From Nocardiopsis quinghaiensis (GTDB lineage: Bacteria; Actinomycetota; Actinomycetes; Streptosporangiales; Streptosporangiaceae), in NCBI RefSeq assembly GCF_008638365.1, contig NZ_VWVU01000006.1, forward strand, positions 248,001-312,000: a DNA stretch of 64,000 nt, given 5' to 3'. The notes below the pieces were generated by a model. The model ran no database searches. It was not told the origin of the DNA and saw only the letters and a list, made by a program, of their open reading frames with translations. Shown in pieces: positions 46,578-58,275 of this stretch (position 1 is its first letter; every line of letters begins with the position of its first letter). The translations under genes were made by a program, and so were the position numbers.

Positions 46578-48122
46578 TCACAAACCTTCGTTGACGCCGA
46601 TGACGTAGGGGTCGGGCCGGGGAACCTCCCCCGGCCGGGGCAGTTCGACGATGGGCACGTACCTGCCGACCGCCTCGCCACCGAGTTCTTCGCTGTAGTT
46701 GAGAGTGCCACCGCCGGCCGGGACCCTGTTGGCGGTGTTGAGCTGCATCAGCCGCTGCTGTACGTCTTCCACGGTGAGTGGGCCGTCCGACCTCACCAGG
46801 TTGGTCGCCCGCACAGCGCTGGCGGCCACGGCGAACGCGTCGTGGCCGACCAGGGCGTACCCGTTGGGGAGGGCGGTTTTATCCTTGCCGACGTGCTCGA
46901 GGAAACCTTCCACGAAGTCCTCGTAGTGCGGCGGTACGTCCTCCCGCGGTGCCTCCTCCTTGCTCCAGAAGGGATCGATGCCCGAGGCGTAGACCAGGTT
47001 GATGTTTCCTTCGTGCAAGTGCTCCGTCATCTTGTCGTTCATGGCGGTCAGGCCGGTGGCGACGAACAGCACCCTCAAGGGCACCTCTTCGCAGTTCGAC
47101 TTGACGGAGTTGAGGAATTCCCTGAAGTCCGGAGTGCGGCCAGCGAAGAACACCGTGTTGTTACCCGAGTGGCACACGTTGTTGGTCGCTATCGCGAATG
47201 TGCCCGTGGTGGGCGTGTCGCCGACGGTCGTGCCGACATACTGCTGGGGGTGCCCTTGGATGTACTCGCCGAGATACTTCTTGTAGGCATCGCGCAGGGT
47301 GGTGACGAACAGGTCGGGTTCGGTGTTGTCGAAGACCAGGGTGGCCCTGATCGTTTCGTCCAGGCCCTCAAGGTAAGCGCCCAGTGCACGCACGTACTCG
47401 GTATTGCTGGGAGCGGCACGTACCAGGCCCTCGATCTCGCTGTGCGCGAGACTGTCAGCGGTAACCGCGGAGGACACCATGGGGATGCCGTGTCCGCTGA
47501 GATGTTCGGCCGCGTCCCGGGTGGAGTCGATGCTCACGCCCATGCCGATGACCGCAACAAGCGGGTTCTCCTCGTTCTCGGACATGGCCACGAGGTCGTC
47601 CACGACCGTCTGCCACTGCTCCTGTTGGCCGCCCATGTTGGCCAGGAACAGCTGGATCTGGGGTTTTTGATCCCCGAAGTCATGGGAGTGGTTGGCTCGC
47701 ATTTGCGCGGTGTACGCGCCCTCCAGGGAACTGAGCATACGGATGGGGTCCATGGGGCTAACTTCGCCGAAGGTCAACGTACCCAGGAAGGCGATCCGGA
47801 CGACAGGCCCGCTGGTTTCCTCCGCCACCCGGTCGTTCTCAGCCTCGATGGCGTCCTGCACATCGTTGTACTGCTTGTGATAGACGTACGTGCCGTCAGT
47901 GACACCCACACACTGTCCTCCTACCAACCGCACACCGCTGGTGGGACCACCACAGGCGAACACGTTCCAGTAGAGAACGGTCGGGACCACGATGAGGAGC
48001 ACCAGAACGGGCACGACCAGTCTCCACCACCGCCTCAGCCAGTTCATGAAGAGGGGACCCGGCACACTGACCCCGGGTACGGGTACGGGTGCGGGTGTGC
48101 TCGCGCTATTCAGGCGAGGCAT
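46578..48122 (-). CDS. Membrane-anchored periplasmic-binding-fold (ligand-sensing) protein
   Basis: A 514-residue protein. After a Pro/Val/Ser-rich start there is one transmembrane helix (residues ~35-52, WWRLVVPVLVLLIVVPTVLY), so the large C-terminal part is outside the cell. That part resembles type I periplasmic binding proteins of branched-chain amino-acid transporters and receptors: VRIAFLGTLTFGEVSPMD, VAVIGMGVSIDSTRDAAEHL, GIPMVSSAVTAD, VRAAPSNTEYVRALGAYL, NGYALVGHDAFAVAASAV. There is no ABC permease gene nearby. Instead it follows, after 28 bases, a cytoplasmic P-loop ATPase, so a sensing role for the pair is more likely than uptake. AAGGA precedes the ATG. Confidence 0.75.
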   Translation of the reverse strand: MPRLNSASTPAPVPVPGVSVPGPLFMNWLRRWWRLVVPVLVLLIVVPTVLYWNVFACGGPTSGVRLVGGQCVGVTDGTYVYHKQYNDVQDAIEAENDRVAEETSGPVVRIAFLGTLTFGEVSPMDPIRMLSSLEGAYTAQMRANHSHDFGDQKPQIQLFLANMGGQQEQWQTVVDDLVAMSENEENPLVAVIGMGVSIDSTRDAAEHLSGHGIPMVSSAVTADSLAHSEIEGLVRAAPSNTEYVRALGAYLEGLDETIRATLVFDNTEPDLFVTTLRDAYKKYLGEYIQGHPQQYVGTTVGDTPTTGTFAIATNNVCHSGNNTVFFAGRTPDFREFLNSVKSNCEEVPLRVLFVATGLTAMNDKMTEHLHEGNINLVYASGIDPFWSKEEAPREDVPPHYEDFVEGFLEHVGKDKTALPNGYALVGHDAFAVAASAVRATNLVRSDGPLTVEDVQQRLMQLNTANRVPAGGGTLNYSEELGGEAVGRYVPIVELPRPGEVPRPDPYVIGVNEGL

Positions 48123-48150
48123 GGACGTCCTTTCTCCGGCGAATGGCTGA

Positions 48151-50223
48151 TCACGCCGTCCTCCCGTACTTGGCGACCATCCGCAGGTGCCAGGCCGCCT
48201 CTTCGAAGAGGTAGGTCGCCCCCCACGGGATCCGTCCCCCGAGATCGTTCAACATGCTGTGGCAGGAGGAGTGCAGGATCTCGCAGAAGCGTTCGGGGTC
48301 GAAGGGCTCGGGTTCGGGGCCGTGGAGGATGTGGCGTGCCACGACGAGCTTGAGGATGATCTCGGCCTCCTCCGGATCCTCCGGGGTCCCCACCAGGTCC
48401 TCCGAGGCGGCGTGCTTCTGCCACGTGTCCACCCACGTGTCCATGAGTGAGAACGAAGGAGGGGTCCGCAGGGGGGCGGAGGTGGTGGTACGAAGCAGCC
48501 GAACCCACTCCTGGCCTCCGATACCGGGATCCTTGAGCCGCTTATGGAGCTGCCGGGCCGCATATGCGAACTGCCCAGCGCAGAGACGGTGGTAGACCTC
48601 GTGCTCAGCGGAGTGCCGAATATCGGCCTCTTCGCTCCGGTAGTAGTCGGCGAGCTTGCTGTGCACGGCCTCCCAGTGACCGGGGGCGCTGGTCGGGCGC
48701 CTGGCCAGATTCCGTGAGAGGAGGCGGCGCAGCACCGTGGTCGCCTCCGGGACCTTCCGGTCCCAGAGCGGGTGGGCGAGGAGGCGCTCCTCCTCCACCC
48801 GCTCGGTGAGGTCACCCCACCGGTTCAGCCACAGGCCGGCGTCGGGGTTCCTGGCCGCGGAACAGGTGACGAGTGCCTCTCGCAAGCGGTGGTCGAGCCG
48901 GCCAGGGTCGCCGTTGAAGGCCGCCTCGAACATGCGTTCCTCGACCGTCATAGTGGACGCCAGCCTGGTGACCGGGTCCCTGGGGCGGTGGTGGAGCGCG
49001 GCGTGCATACTGCCTCCCCCGACCGCGATCCAGGCTTCGACGAGCTGGGCGGTGGTCCCGGGATGGCCCCCGGTGAAGTCCGCCAGGAGGTCGGCGATCT
49101 CCCCCGAGACGTAGTCGTCGCCTCCGAAAAGGGAGAACAGCCTGCCGATGTCCGCTGAACCCATCGGGGTCAGGGGCAGGAACCGCATGTACTGGCGGAC
49201 GTCCTCGTAGAACTGCCCGAGGGGAACCCCACTGACCGTGTCCGCCGCGGTGGCGACGATGGTCAGCGGTTCCGGGAAACCGGCACCGCCGAAGAACGTG
49301 GACCTGTTGAAGGGGGCCGGCACCTGTGCCAGGGCTCTGAGGACCACTGGCCCCACGCCCCGGTCGGTGTTGTCCAACAACAGGACGGGGGTGGGCTGGT
49401 GGCCGATCGACCAGGACGCGTGTTGCAGGTCTGCGAACAGGGCCTCACTCAGGAAGCGCGCCATCTTCTCCCTGTTGGAGATCCTGGACACGACGTCGAC
49501 GGCGTCGGGGTCCTGTGCCTGGAACCACAGGTGGTAGAGGGAGTCGGTCACCTGCTCTCTGGCCTGCGTGCCCTGCCCCTGGCTGCGAAACCACTCGAAC
49601 ACGCGGTCCAAGACGCGGGTCCCCATTTCGGAGACCTCGGCGATCCACCTGGCGATGTCGACGGAGAGGGCTTCACCGCCGACCAGCCCCGCCGGAGGCA
49701 GGAGGTTACCCGCCTCGCCTATGAGTCTGCCCAGCCGGACCAGGCCGCTGGGCCAGACCTGGTCCACCAGATCGCTGATCCGGGCGTGCGCCCTGTCGTT
49801 CCTGTTCTTGATACTGCCCTCGTCGTCCTGGCCCTCGTCGACGTCGAGGTCCAGGCGAATGGTGATCAGAGCGGTCCAGAGCCGGGGAAACTGCAGACGC
49901 CCGTAGTGCCTCAGCGCGCGAGCAAGGCCTCTCTCCTGGTGGGAGGCGATGTCCGCGAAGACGTCGGGGACATTGGAGCTGTACCTGGTGGCGGCGAAGT
50001 CCAGATGTGCGTAGGGGATGCCGCGCATCTCCAGGTCCCGGGCCTTGTACAGAACGAAGTGGGACTTGCCGTAACCCTGCGGCCCGTGAACGACAAGGAT
50101 GGGGCGCCGACGTCCCTGCGGACCGGACCACGTGGATCCGATGAGCTCCTCGCAATAAGCATTCTGTACCTCTTGACCGACCAGACCCTCAGAGCCCTCC
50201 TGCATCTCCGCGCTATGCGTCAC
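48151..50223 (-). CDS. Large P-loop ATPase (STAND/AAA-like), partner of the ligand-binding protein
   Basis: A 690-residue cytoplasmic protein. Walker A is VVHGPQGYGKSHFVLYKARD near residue 46, Walker B VLLLDNTDRG near 279, with a sensor-like LTIVATAADT about 40 residues later. The region after ~390 has winged-helix-like and helical character (LVEAWIAVGGGSMHAALHH, LRRLLSRNLARRPTSAPGHW), as in STAND signalling ATPases. There is no transmembrane segment. The GTG at 50,223 was chosen because GGAGGT lies 9 bases upstream; the frame extends to 50,388 without a site. It forms an operon with the membrane-anchored binding protein. Function unknown; signal transduction or defence is inference. Confidence 0.75.
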   Translation of the reverse strand: MTHSAEMQEGSEGLVGQEVQNAYCEELIGSTWSGPQGRRRPILVVHGPQGYGKSHFVLYKARDLEMRGIPYAHLDFAATRYSSNVPDVFADIASHQERGLARALRHYGRLQFPRLWTALITIRLDLDVDEGQDDEGSIKNRNDRAHARISDLVDQVWPSGLVRLGRLIGEAGNLLPPAGLVGGEALSVDIARWIAEVSEMGTRVLDRVFEWFRSQGQGTQAREQVTDSLYHLWFQAQDPDAVDVVSRISNREKMARFLSEALFADLQHASWSIGHQPTPVLLLDNTDRGVGPVVLRALAQVPAPFNRSTFFGGAGFPEPLTIVATAADTVSGVPLGQFYEDVRQYMRFLPLTPMGSADIGRLFSLFGGDDYVSGEIADLLADFTGGHPGTTAQLVEAWIAVGGGSMHAALHHRPRDPVTRLASTMTVEERMFEAAFNGDPGRLDHRLREALVTCSAARNPDAGLWLNRWGDLTERVEEERLLAHPLWDRKVPEATTVLRRLLSRNLARRPTSAPGHWEAVHSKLADYYRSEEADIRHSAEHEVYHRLCAGQFAYAARQLHKRLKDPGIGGQEWVRLLRTTTSAPLRTPPSFSLMDTWVDTWQKHAASEDLVGTPEDPEEAEIILKLVVARHILHGPEPEPFDPERFCEILHSSCHSMLNDLGGRIPWGATYLFEEAAWHLRMVAKYGRTA

Positions 50224-50592
50224 AACCAGGCCACCTCCAGTTCCTCTCCCCTGTTCCTGCCTGCCAATGACATATGACGCGCATTCTCGCCCCCTCGTTC
50301 CCGCACCGCGCCAATGACTGGCTTGCCACTGACACATGATGCGCGATCTCCCCAATCTTATGTCCGGGATCATTTTTTTGTGACACACGCTTTACACAAT
50401 TCCTTCACCAATCGGCGTTTTGTGTAGTTTTGCGAACTTCGTGACTGGTGGCACTAATGTTACTTAGGATCAACCATCCCGAGCGAGGGAACGGAATACT
50501 CCGGAGTTGTCCACAGGCGGGTGAGACGCCTTCCGCCGACGGACCGGACCTGCTTTCATGGGATGAATTCCATGATCTGAGCGGAGGGGCCC
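50224..50592. promoter_or_regulatory. Divergent promoter region with two direct repeats
   Basis: TGACATATGACGCGC at 50,268 and TGACACATGATGCGC at 50,330 are near-identical direct repeats 62 bases apart, both followed by a C-rich run. They lie just upstream of the ATPase gene and may bind a regulator. The AT-rich stretch at 50,370-50,430 contains runs of T and a TTTACA-like box. No gene was seen. Confidence 0.5.
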
Positions 50593-51588
50593 GTGGCGGA
50601 CACCGGGACGGCGGCGGCCGCGGACACACGTGAGCACGCCACCGGGACGCGCTCACCGCGGCTGCCCCCACCCGGGACGCCGGACGTCCGCGGCCCCTGG
50701 CGCTACCTGTGGTGGCTCATCGCCTCGCAGCCGTGGAGGATCCTGACCGGTTCCCTCTGGGGCATCGCCTGGATGGCCGGACTGGTGGTGTCGCCCTACC
50801 TCCTCGCCCGCGCGGTGGACGACGGCCTGCGGGCCGGGGACCGCGGCGCCCTGCTGCTGTGGGTGACCGTGCTCGCGCTCGTGGGGGCGGGCAACGCCGT
50901 CGTGTCGATCATGCGGCACCGCACCATGACGCTCGTGCGGATGGACGCCTCGCTGCGCACCATGCGCGTGGTGGCCAGGCACGCGGCCCTCCTGGGCGCG
51001 GCCCTGCCCCGGAGGCTCTCCTCCGGTGAGCTGTCCACCATGCAGGTCCTGGACGTGGGCCGGATCGCACGGATGCTCACCATGACCGGACCGGGCGTGG
51101 GCGCGGTCATCGCCTACACGGGTGTCGCCGTCCTGCTCTTCGCCGTGTCCCCGGTGCTGGCGGCGGTCGTGGGGATCGGCGTGCCGCTGCTCGCCGCGTT
51201 GGCGGCGGTGGACGCGGGCTGGGCGCGGGAGCTGCCGGAAGGACTGGACACCCCGTTGGGCGCGGGCGGCACGGCGCTGGACGCGGCTCGGTCCCAGCAG
51301 CTGGCCCTGGCGCGGGTGGTCCTGGCCGACCCGCACACGGTGGTGCTGGACGAGGCGACCTCGATGCTGGACCCCACCACCGCGCGGGACACGGAACGGT
51401 CCCTGGCGGCGGTGCTGGAGGGGCGGACGGTGATCGCGATCGCGCACCGGCTGCACACCGCGCACGACGCCGACCGGGTGGCCGTGGTGGAGGACGGCAG
51501 GATCACCGAGCTCGGCTCCCACCGCGAACTGGTGGGCGCGAACGGCCCCTACGCCGCCCTGTGGAGGTCCTGGCACGGCACCCCCTGA
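50593..51588 (+). pseudogene. ABC exporter with an in-frame internal deletion
   Basis: The 331-residue frame begins like an ABC exporter half-transporter (WRYLWWLIASQPWRILTGSL, VSPYLLARAVDDGLRAGDRG, SSGELSTMQVLDVGRIARML). At about residue 210 it jumps to the C-terminal part of the ATPase domain (RSQQLALARVVLADPHTVVL followed by DEATSMLDP; H-loop IAIAHRLHTAHDADRVAVVE). The rest of the membrane domain, Walker A and the Q-loop, some 250 residues, are missing, although start, ribosome site (GGAGGGG) and frame are intact. It cannot bind ATP normally. Its usual second half-transporter is also absent. Confidence 0.8.
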
Positions 51589-51676
51589 CCCTCTCGCCGC
51601 CGCCGACGCGCTCCCGACTGTCCCCGCCTCCGGGCACCATGGACGTGACCACCGCCTTCGGCCCCGAGGAGCTGCC

Positions 51677-52240
51677 ATGTCCGACCAGATCTGCGCCTGG
51701 GCACGGGGGTCGTCCGACCTGATGAGGGCCTACCACGACAAGGAGTGGGGCAGGCCCTCGCACGATGACGACCACCTGTTCGAGATGCTCGTCCTGGAGG
51801 GCGCGCAGGCGGGGCTGTCCTGGTCCACCGTGCTCAACAAGCGGGAGAACTACCGGCGGGCCCTGGACGGCTTCGACCACGACCGGATCGCGGAGTACGG
51901 CCAGGAGGACGCCGACCGGCTCCTCCAGGACGCCGGGATCATCCGCAACCGCCTCAAGGTGGCCTCCCTCCCCCGCAACGCGCGGGCCTTCCAGCGGGTG
52001 CGCGCGGAGCACGGCACCTTCGCCGACTACCTGTGGGGCTGGGTGGACGGCGTGTCCGTGGTCAACCGCTTCACCGACCAGTCCGAGGTACCGGTGAGCA
52101 CCCCTCTGTCGGACCGGATCGGCAAGGACCTCAGGAAGCGCGGTTTCACCTTCGTCGGCACGACCATCGTCTACTCCTACCTCCAGGCCGTCGGCGTGGT
52201 CGACGACCACCTGGCCGGCTGTCCCGCCAAACCCGCCTGA
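51677..52240 (+). CDS. tag: DNA-3-methyladenine glycosylase I
   Basis: A 187-residue base-excision repair enzyme that removes 3-methyladenine from alkylated DNA. The Tag signature is clear: CAWARG at the start, YHDKEWGRPSHDD, FEMLVLEGAQAGLSWSTVLN, KREN, and the C-terminal VGVVDDHLAGCP supplying His and Cys of the structural zinc site. Length matches the family. GGAGCTGCC precedes the ATG. It stands alone between the deleted ABC gene and a TetR gene. Confidence 0.95.
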   Translation: MSDQICAWARGSSDLMRAYHDKEWGRPSHDDDHLFEMLVLEGAQAGLSWSTVLNKRENYRRALDGFDHDRIAEYGQEDADRLLQDAGIIRNRLKVASLPRNARAFQRVRAEHGTFADYLWGWVDGVSVVNRFTDQSEVPVSTPLSDRIGKDLRKRGFTFVGTTIVYSYLQAVGVVDDHLAGCPAKPA

Positions 52241-52351
52241 GCACCGCTGGAGACGCCCGCGCTCCTTCGTCCCCGGCGCGTGAACGCCGGCCGGCCCGCG
52301 CGGGCGCCCTGCCCTACACTGGCCCCACCCGGACCGAGAGCAGGACGGCCG

Positions 52352-53137
52352 ATGCCCACGCAGTACCCCAGGAGCGGAGACCCCGCACGCAGCCTCGCCC
52401 TGCTGTGGCGGACCCAGGAGCCCGTCAGCCGACGGAGCAAACCGGATCTGAGCGTGGACCGGATCGTGGCCGTGGCCTCGGAGATGGCCGACGCCGACGG
52501 GCTGGCCGCCCTGTCCATGCGCAAGGTCGCCGAACGCCTGGGCGTGGGGACCATGTCGCTGTACACCTACGTCCCCGGCAAGGGCGAACTGGTCGACCTG
52601 ATGCTCGACGCCGCGTACGCGGACCTGTACGAGGGGGGCGAGCGGCCCGGGCACTGGCGGGACCGGTTGGGCGCGGTCGCCCACGCGAACTGGCGCCTGT
52701 TCCTACGCCATCCGTGGATGCTGCAGACCCCCCGGAGCCGCCTGCTCGGACCCCACCTCATCGCCAAGTACGAGTACGAGCTGTCGGCCGTGGACGGACT
52801 GGGCCTGACCGATGCCGAGATGGACTCCACGGTCAGCCTGGTCAACAGCTACGCGGAGGGCGCCGCCAGCCAGGCCGTGGCGGCGGGTGAGACCGAGAGG
52901 TCCTCGGGGATGACCGACGGGCAGTGGTGGCGCACCCACGGCCCGCTGCTGGCGACGTTCGTGCGGGACGGCGACTACCCGCTCGCCTCACGCGTCGGCA
53001 GCGCGGTGGGCGGTGCGCACCAGGCGGTGTACTCCCCCGAGCACGAGTTCACCTTCGGCCTGGAGCGCGTCCTGGACGGCGTCCAGGCCCTCGTGGACTC
53101 ACGGACCCCTCAGGACGCCCCGCGGGACCGCTCCTGA
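52352..53137 (+). CDS. TetR-family transcriptional regulator
   Basis: A 261-residue regulator. After a ~30-residue leader the HTH reads IVAVASEMADADGLAALSMR, then KVAERLGVGTMSLYTYVPGK. The C-terminal domain (WRLFLRHPWMLQTPRSRLLG and FTFGLERVLDGVQALVD) is of the TetR_C type that binds a small hydrophobic ligand. The ATG at 52,352 fits the usual length; earlier in-frame codons run into the upstream region. It precedes a methyltransferase gene in the same direction by ~100 bases. Target genes are unknown. Confidence 0.9.
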   Translation: MPTQYPRSGDPARSLALLWRTQEPVSRRSKPDLSVDRIVAVASEMADADGLAALSMRKVAERLGVGTMSLYTYVPGKGELVDLMLDAAYADLYEGGERPGHWRDRLGAVAHANWRLFLRHPWMLQTPRSRLLGPHLIAKYEYELSAVDGLGLTDAEMDSTVSLVNSYAEGAASQAVAAGETERSSGMTDGQWWRTHGPLLATFVRDGDYPLASRVGSAVGGAHQAVYSPEHEFTFGLERVLDGVQALVDSRTPQDAPRDRS

Positions 53138-53238
53138 AAGGACGCCGGTCCGCAGGTGGGAACTGCGTGATCCGACCCGCTGGAGGTACGGTAAAACCCG
53201 CATCGACGTCGCGCGTGACGACACCGGAGGGGAACGGT

Positions 53239-53964
53239 ATGGGGGACATCGACCTGTCGTTGATCGGAGACCTGTACCGCAGGTACCGGGATCCGCTGGC
53301 CAAGGTCAGGGACGCGCAACGCGACTTCCTCCGGCGGACGCGCGGACGGATGACGCCGCAGCTCGACGACCTCGAGGCGGAGATCACCTACATGCTGCTG
53401 CGCGAGACGCGGCCGGACACGGTGATGGAGCTGGGCACCTTCCACGGCTGGTCCACCACGTGGATCCTGCAGGCGCTGCGCGACAACGGCACGGGGACGC
53501 TGCACTCCTTCGACATGGTGGACAACGTGGTGGCGAACGTGCCCTCCGACCTGGCCCTGGACCGGTGGGAGTTCCACAAGGGCGACATCCGCGAGAACAT
53601 GTCACAGGTCCCCGAGAAGATCGACTACCTGTTCGTGGACGCCGCGCACAACGGCCGGTTCGCGAAGTGGTACCTGTCCGAGCTGTTCCCCCGGATCGCT
53701 CCGGGGACCCCGGTCAGCGTCCACGACGTCTTCCACGGCAAGCGGGCCCTGCCGCTGACCGAGGGCGCCGTGGTGCTGTCGTGGCTGCGCCGCACCGGCA
53801 CGGACTTCTTCACCCCCTCCCGCAAGCGGGCGCCCGCGCCCCACATCGCCCTCCTGGAGCTGCGGGAGGACCTGGGGCTGGGCGAGCCGGTGCGCACCAG
53901 CACCGACAACCCGATGATCTACTTCCGGATGCCGGAGCACCACGTTCCCCAGACCTCGCGCTGA
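53239..53964 (+). CDS. SAM-dependent methyltransferase, CmcI/Methyltransf_24-like
   Basis: A 241-residue cytoplasmic enzyme. Key blocks are [20 protein letters not shown] (SAM motif I, near residue 62), [31 protein letters not shown] followed by [15 protein letters not shown], and [15 protein letters not shown]. These match CmcI-like and Methyltransf_24 enzymes, often O-methyltransferases acting on sugars or secondary metabolites. GGAGGGG lies 6-7 bases before the ATG. Substrate is unknown; no cluster surrounds it. Confidence 0.85.
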   Translation: MGDIDLSLIGDLYRRYRDPLAKVRDAQRDFLRRTRGRMTPQLDDLEAEITYMLLRETRPDTVMELGTFHGWSTTWILQALRDNGTGTLHSFDMVDNVVANVPSDLALDRWEFHKGDIRENMSQVPEKIDYLFVDAAHNGRFAKWYLSELFPRIAPGTPVSVHDVFHGKRALPLTEGAVVLSWLRRTGTDFFTPSRKRAPAPHIALLELREDLGLGEPVRTSTDNPMIYFRMPEHHVPQTSR

Positions 53965-53978
53965 ACCGGGAAAGAGCG

Positions 53979-54011
53979 GTCCCCCGGCCACCGCCACGGG
54001 GACCGGGGGAC
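53979..54011. terminator. Bidirectional terminator between methyltransferase and eda
   Basis: GTCCCCCGG and CCGGGGGAC form a 9-bp perfect stem with a 15-base loop between two convergent genes. It lacks a T run, as is common in actinobacteria. Confidence 0.65.
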
Positions 54012-54023
54012 GTGGGGGATGGC

Positions 54024-54656
54024 CTAGAGTGCCGCCGCCTTCCGGGCCAGTCCGGTGATCCGGTCCCAGTCGCCCGCCGACACCAGGTCGGCCGGGGACA
54101 GCCAGCTGCCACCCACACAGCCCACGTTCGGCAGGGCCAGGTAGGTGGGGGCGGAGTCCGCGGTGATCCCGCCGGTCGGGCAGAACCGCGCCTGGGGCAG
54201 GGGGCCCGTCAGCGACTTCAGGAACGCGGCGCCGCCCGCGGCCTCGGCGGGGAAGAACTTCATCTCCGACACCCCGCGCTCCAGCAGCGCCATCGCCTCG
54301 GACACGGTCCCCACACCGGGCAGGAAGGGCAGGCCGGTGTCGGCCATCGCCGAGGCCAGGCCGGCCGTGCACCCGGGGCTGACCAGGAAGCGCGCACCGG
54401 CCCTGGCGGCGGCCGAGGCCTGGTCGGGGGTGACCACGGTGCCCGCGCCCACCACGGCCTCGGGCACCTCGGCGGCGATCCGCTCGATGGCCCCCAGCGC
54501 GCCCGGGGTCCTCAGGGTCACCTCGATGCCCGGCAGCCCTCCCGCCACCAGCGCGCGGGCCAGCGGCACGGCGGTCTCGGCGTCGGAGACGACCACCACC
54601 GGCATCACCGGGGCCAGGTCGAGGATGTCCGCACCCGAACGGGGGTTCGTCGTCAT
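54024..54656 (-). CDS. eda: KDPG aldolase
   Basis: A 210-residue class I aldolase of the Entner-Doudoroff pathway, splitting 2-keto-3-deoxy-6-phosphogluconate into pyruvate and glyceraldehyde 3-phosphate. Visible are [12 protein letters not shown] (catalytic Glu), [19 protein letters not shown] and [12 protein letters not shown], where the Lys forms the Schiff base. Length and order fit the family. It follows edd on the same strand after an 81-base gap with a strong hairpin. The operon is zwf-edd-eda. Confidence 0.96.
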   Translation of the reverse strand: MTTNPRSGADILDLAPVMPVVVVSDAETAVPLARALVAGGLPGIEVTLRTPGALGAIERIAAEVPEAVVGAGTVVTPDQASAAARAGARFLVSPGCTAGLASAMADTGLPFLPGVGTVSEAMALLERGVSEMKFFPAEAAGGAAFLKSLTGPLPQARFCPTGGITADSAPTYLALPNVGCVGGSWLSPADLVSAGDWDRITGLARKAAAL

Positions 54657-54690
54657 GTCGTGTTCTCCAGGGTCGGTCGAAGGTCGGGGG

Positions 54691-54732
54691 CGGGCACGCC
54701 GCGGCCGTGGGGCCGGTCCCCCGGCGTGCCCG
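54691..54732 (-). promoter_or_regulatory. Hairpin in the edd-eda gap
   Basis: CGGGCACGCCG and CGGCGTGCCCG pair perfectly over 11 bases around a 20-base GC-rich loop. It may be a partial terminator or an RNA-stabilising structure setting the edd to eda ratio; no T run follows. Confidence 0.5.
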
Positions 54733-54737
54733 GAGGG

Positions 54738-56584
<1,847 letters not shown>

Positions 56585-56588
<4 letters not shown>

Positions 56589-58063
56589 CGGGGTCGCTCC
56601 TCTTCGTGCCACGTCCGGCCGGTACGGCCGATGAGCCGGTGCGCGCCCGCGGGGCCGGCGCTTCCGGCTGGATAGGTCTCGGGGGTGGTGCTCAGGCCGT
56701 TCCACGCCTCGATGACGGGGTCCACCCAGCGCCAGGCCGCCTCGACCTCGTCGCGGCGCATGAAGAGGGTGGGGTCCCCCGCCAGGACGTCCGTCAACAG
56801 CCGCTCGTAGGCCTCGGGCGCGCGGTCGGCGAAGGTGTCGGCGAAGCTGAGCTCCAGGGGGACCGGCCGTAGTCGCAGCGCTCCGGCGCCGGGCGTCTTG
56901 GCCAGCATGGTCAGGTGTATGCCCTCGTCCGGCTGGAGCCTGATGACGAGGCTGCCCGGCCCGGGCATGTTGGTGCCGGGGAAGATCGTGTGCGGCACCT
57001 CCCGGAAGCGGACCACGATCTCCGAGCGGGAGTGCGGCATGCGCTTGCCGGTGCGCAGGTAGAAGGGCACACCCGCCCAGCGCCAGTTGGCGACCTCGGC
57101 GCGCAGGGCCACGAAGGTCTCGGTGTCGCTGCTGGCGGGTCCGCCGGGTTCGTCGAGGTAGCCGAGCACCTCGGTGCCATGGACGGCGCCTCGCCCGTAC
57201 TGGCCTCGCACGGTGTCCTCGGCGACGCGGTCACCGGTCAGGGGGCGCAGGGACTGCAGGACCTTGAGCTTCTCGTCACGTACGGAGTCGCGGTCGTAGC
57301 TGGCCGGTGGCTCCATGGCGGTCAGGCAGAGCAACTGGAGCAGGTGGTTCTGGACCATGTCGCGCATGGCGCCGGAGGTGTCGTAGTAGCCGCGCCGCCC
57401 GCCCACTCCGACGGTCTCGGCCGCGGTGATCTGGACGTGGTCGATCCAGCGGGAGTTCCACAGGGGTTCGAGGAAGACGTTGGCGAACCGCAGTACGAGC
57501 AGGTTCTGCACGGTCTCCTTGCCCAGGTAGTGGTCGATCCGGTAGATCCGCGACTCGTCGAAGACCGCGCCCACCTCGTCGTTGACGGCCTGGGACGAGG
57601 TCAGGTCGCGGCCCAGGGGCTTCTCCATGACCACGCGCGACTCGGGGGTGACCAGTCCGGCGTCGGCCAGGCCGCGGCAGATGGGACCGGAGATCATCGG
57701 CGGGACGGCGAGGTAGAAGACGCGGTCGCGGCCGGGCTCCAGGAGGGTGGTGAGGGCGTCCCAGCCGGAGGGGTCGCCGCCCACGTCCACGGTGACGTGG
57801 TGGAGGCGGTCCAGGAAGCGGTGGAGCACGTCGGACTCGGCGATCTGGACGGCGTGGTGACCGCGGACCGCGGCGGCGGCCTTGTCCCTGAAGTCGGCGT
57901 CGGCGAGGCCGTCGCGCGAGACGGCGACGACGCGGGTCCCCCCGTCCAGGTGCCCGTCGCGGTCCAGCAGGTAGAGGGAGGGAAGGAGTTTGCGCATGGA
58001 CAGGTCGCCGGTGCCCCCGAAAACCACCAGGTCGGTGGGGTGGGGCGCGGACTGCTGCGGCAT
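56585..58063 (-). CDS. zwf: Glucose-6-phosphate 1-dehydrogenase
   Basis: A 492-residue enzyme that oxidises glucose 6-phosphate with NAD(P)+ to 6-phosphogluconolactone, feeding the Entner-Doudoroff branch. It has the N-terminal nucleotide-binding loop [19 protein letters not shown], the active-site stretch [28 protein letters not shown], and C-terminal [20 protein letters not shown]. It is the first gene of zwf-edd-eda and is divergent from a ROK regulator. A 6-phosphogluconolactonase gene is not present in the window. Confidence 0.97.
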
Positions 58064-58275
58064 CTTCGGTCTACTCCAGCGGAGAGGGAAGGGGATGGGG
58101 GCCGGGGGGCGGAGTGTGACGCGGCGAGGGGTGTGGGAGAGCGGCGCGGACCGGCCGGATCCGCTCTCCGCTTCTGACTCTAAGCCTGACTATGGTAAAA
58201 AACCAAGCACACTTGAGAACAATTCTTTACATAACCTCTCAGTCTTCGCGACGTAACCTCATGGTTGAATGACAT
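58064..58275. promoter_or_regulatory. Divergent promoter region zwf / ROK regulator
   Basis: The part from 58,180 to 58,275 is strikingly AT-rich for this genome. It contains TGGT-AAAAA-ACCA (58,193-58,205) and several TTnAC/GTnAA-like half-sites. It should hold both promoters and the operator of the ROK protein. Confidence 0.55.

Noticed and set aside
46578..48122. Substrate-binding subunit of a branched-chain amino-acid ABC importer
   Set aside because: The fold fits, but there is no permease or importer ATPase nearby and the protein has a transmembrane anchor with an internal N-terminus instead of a lipoprotein signal.
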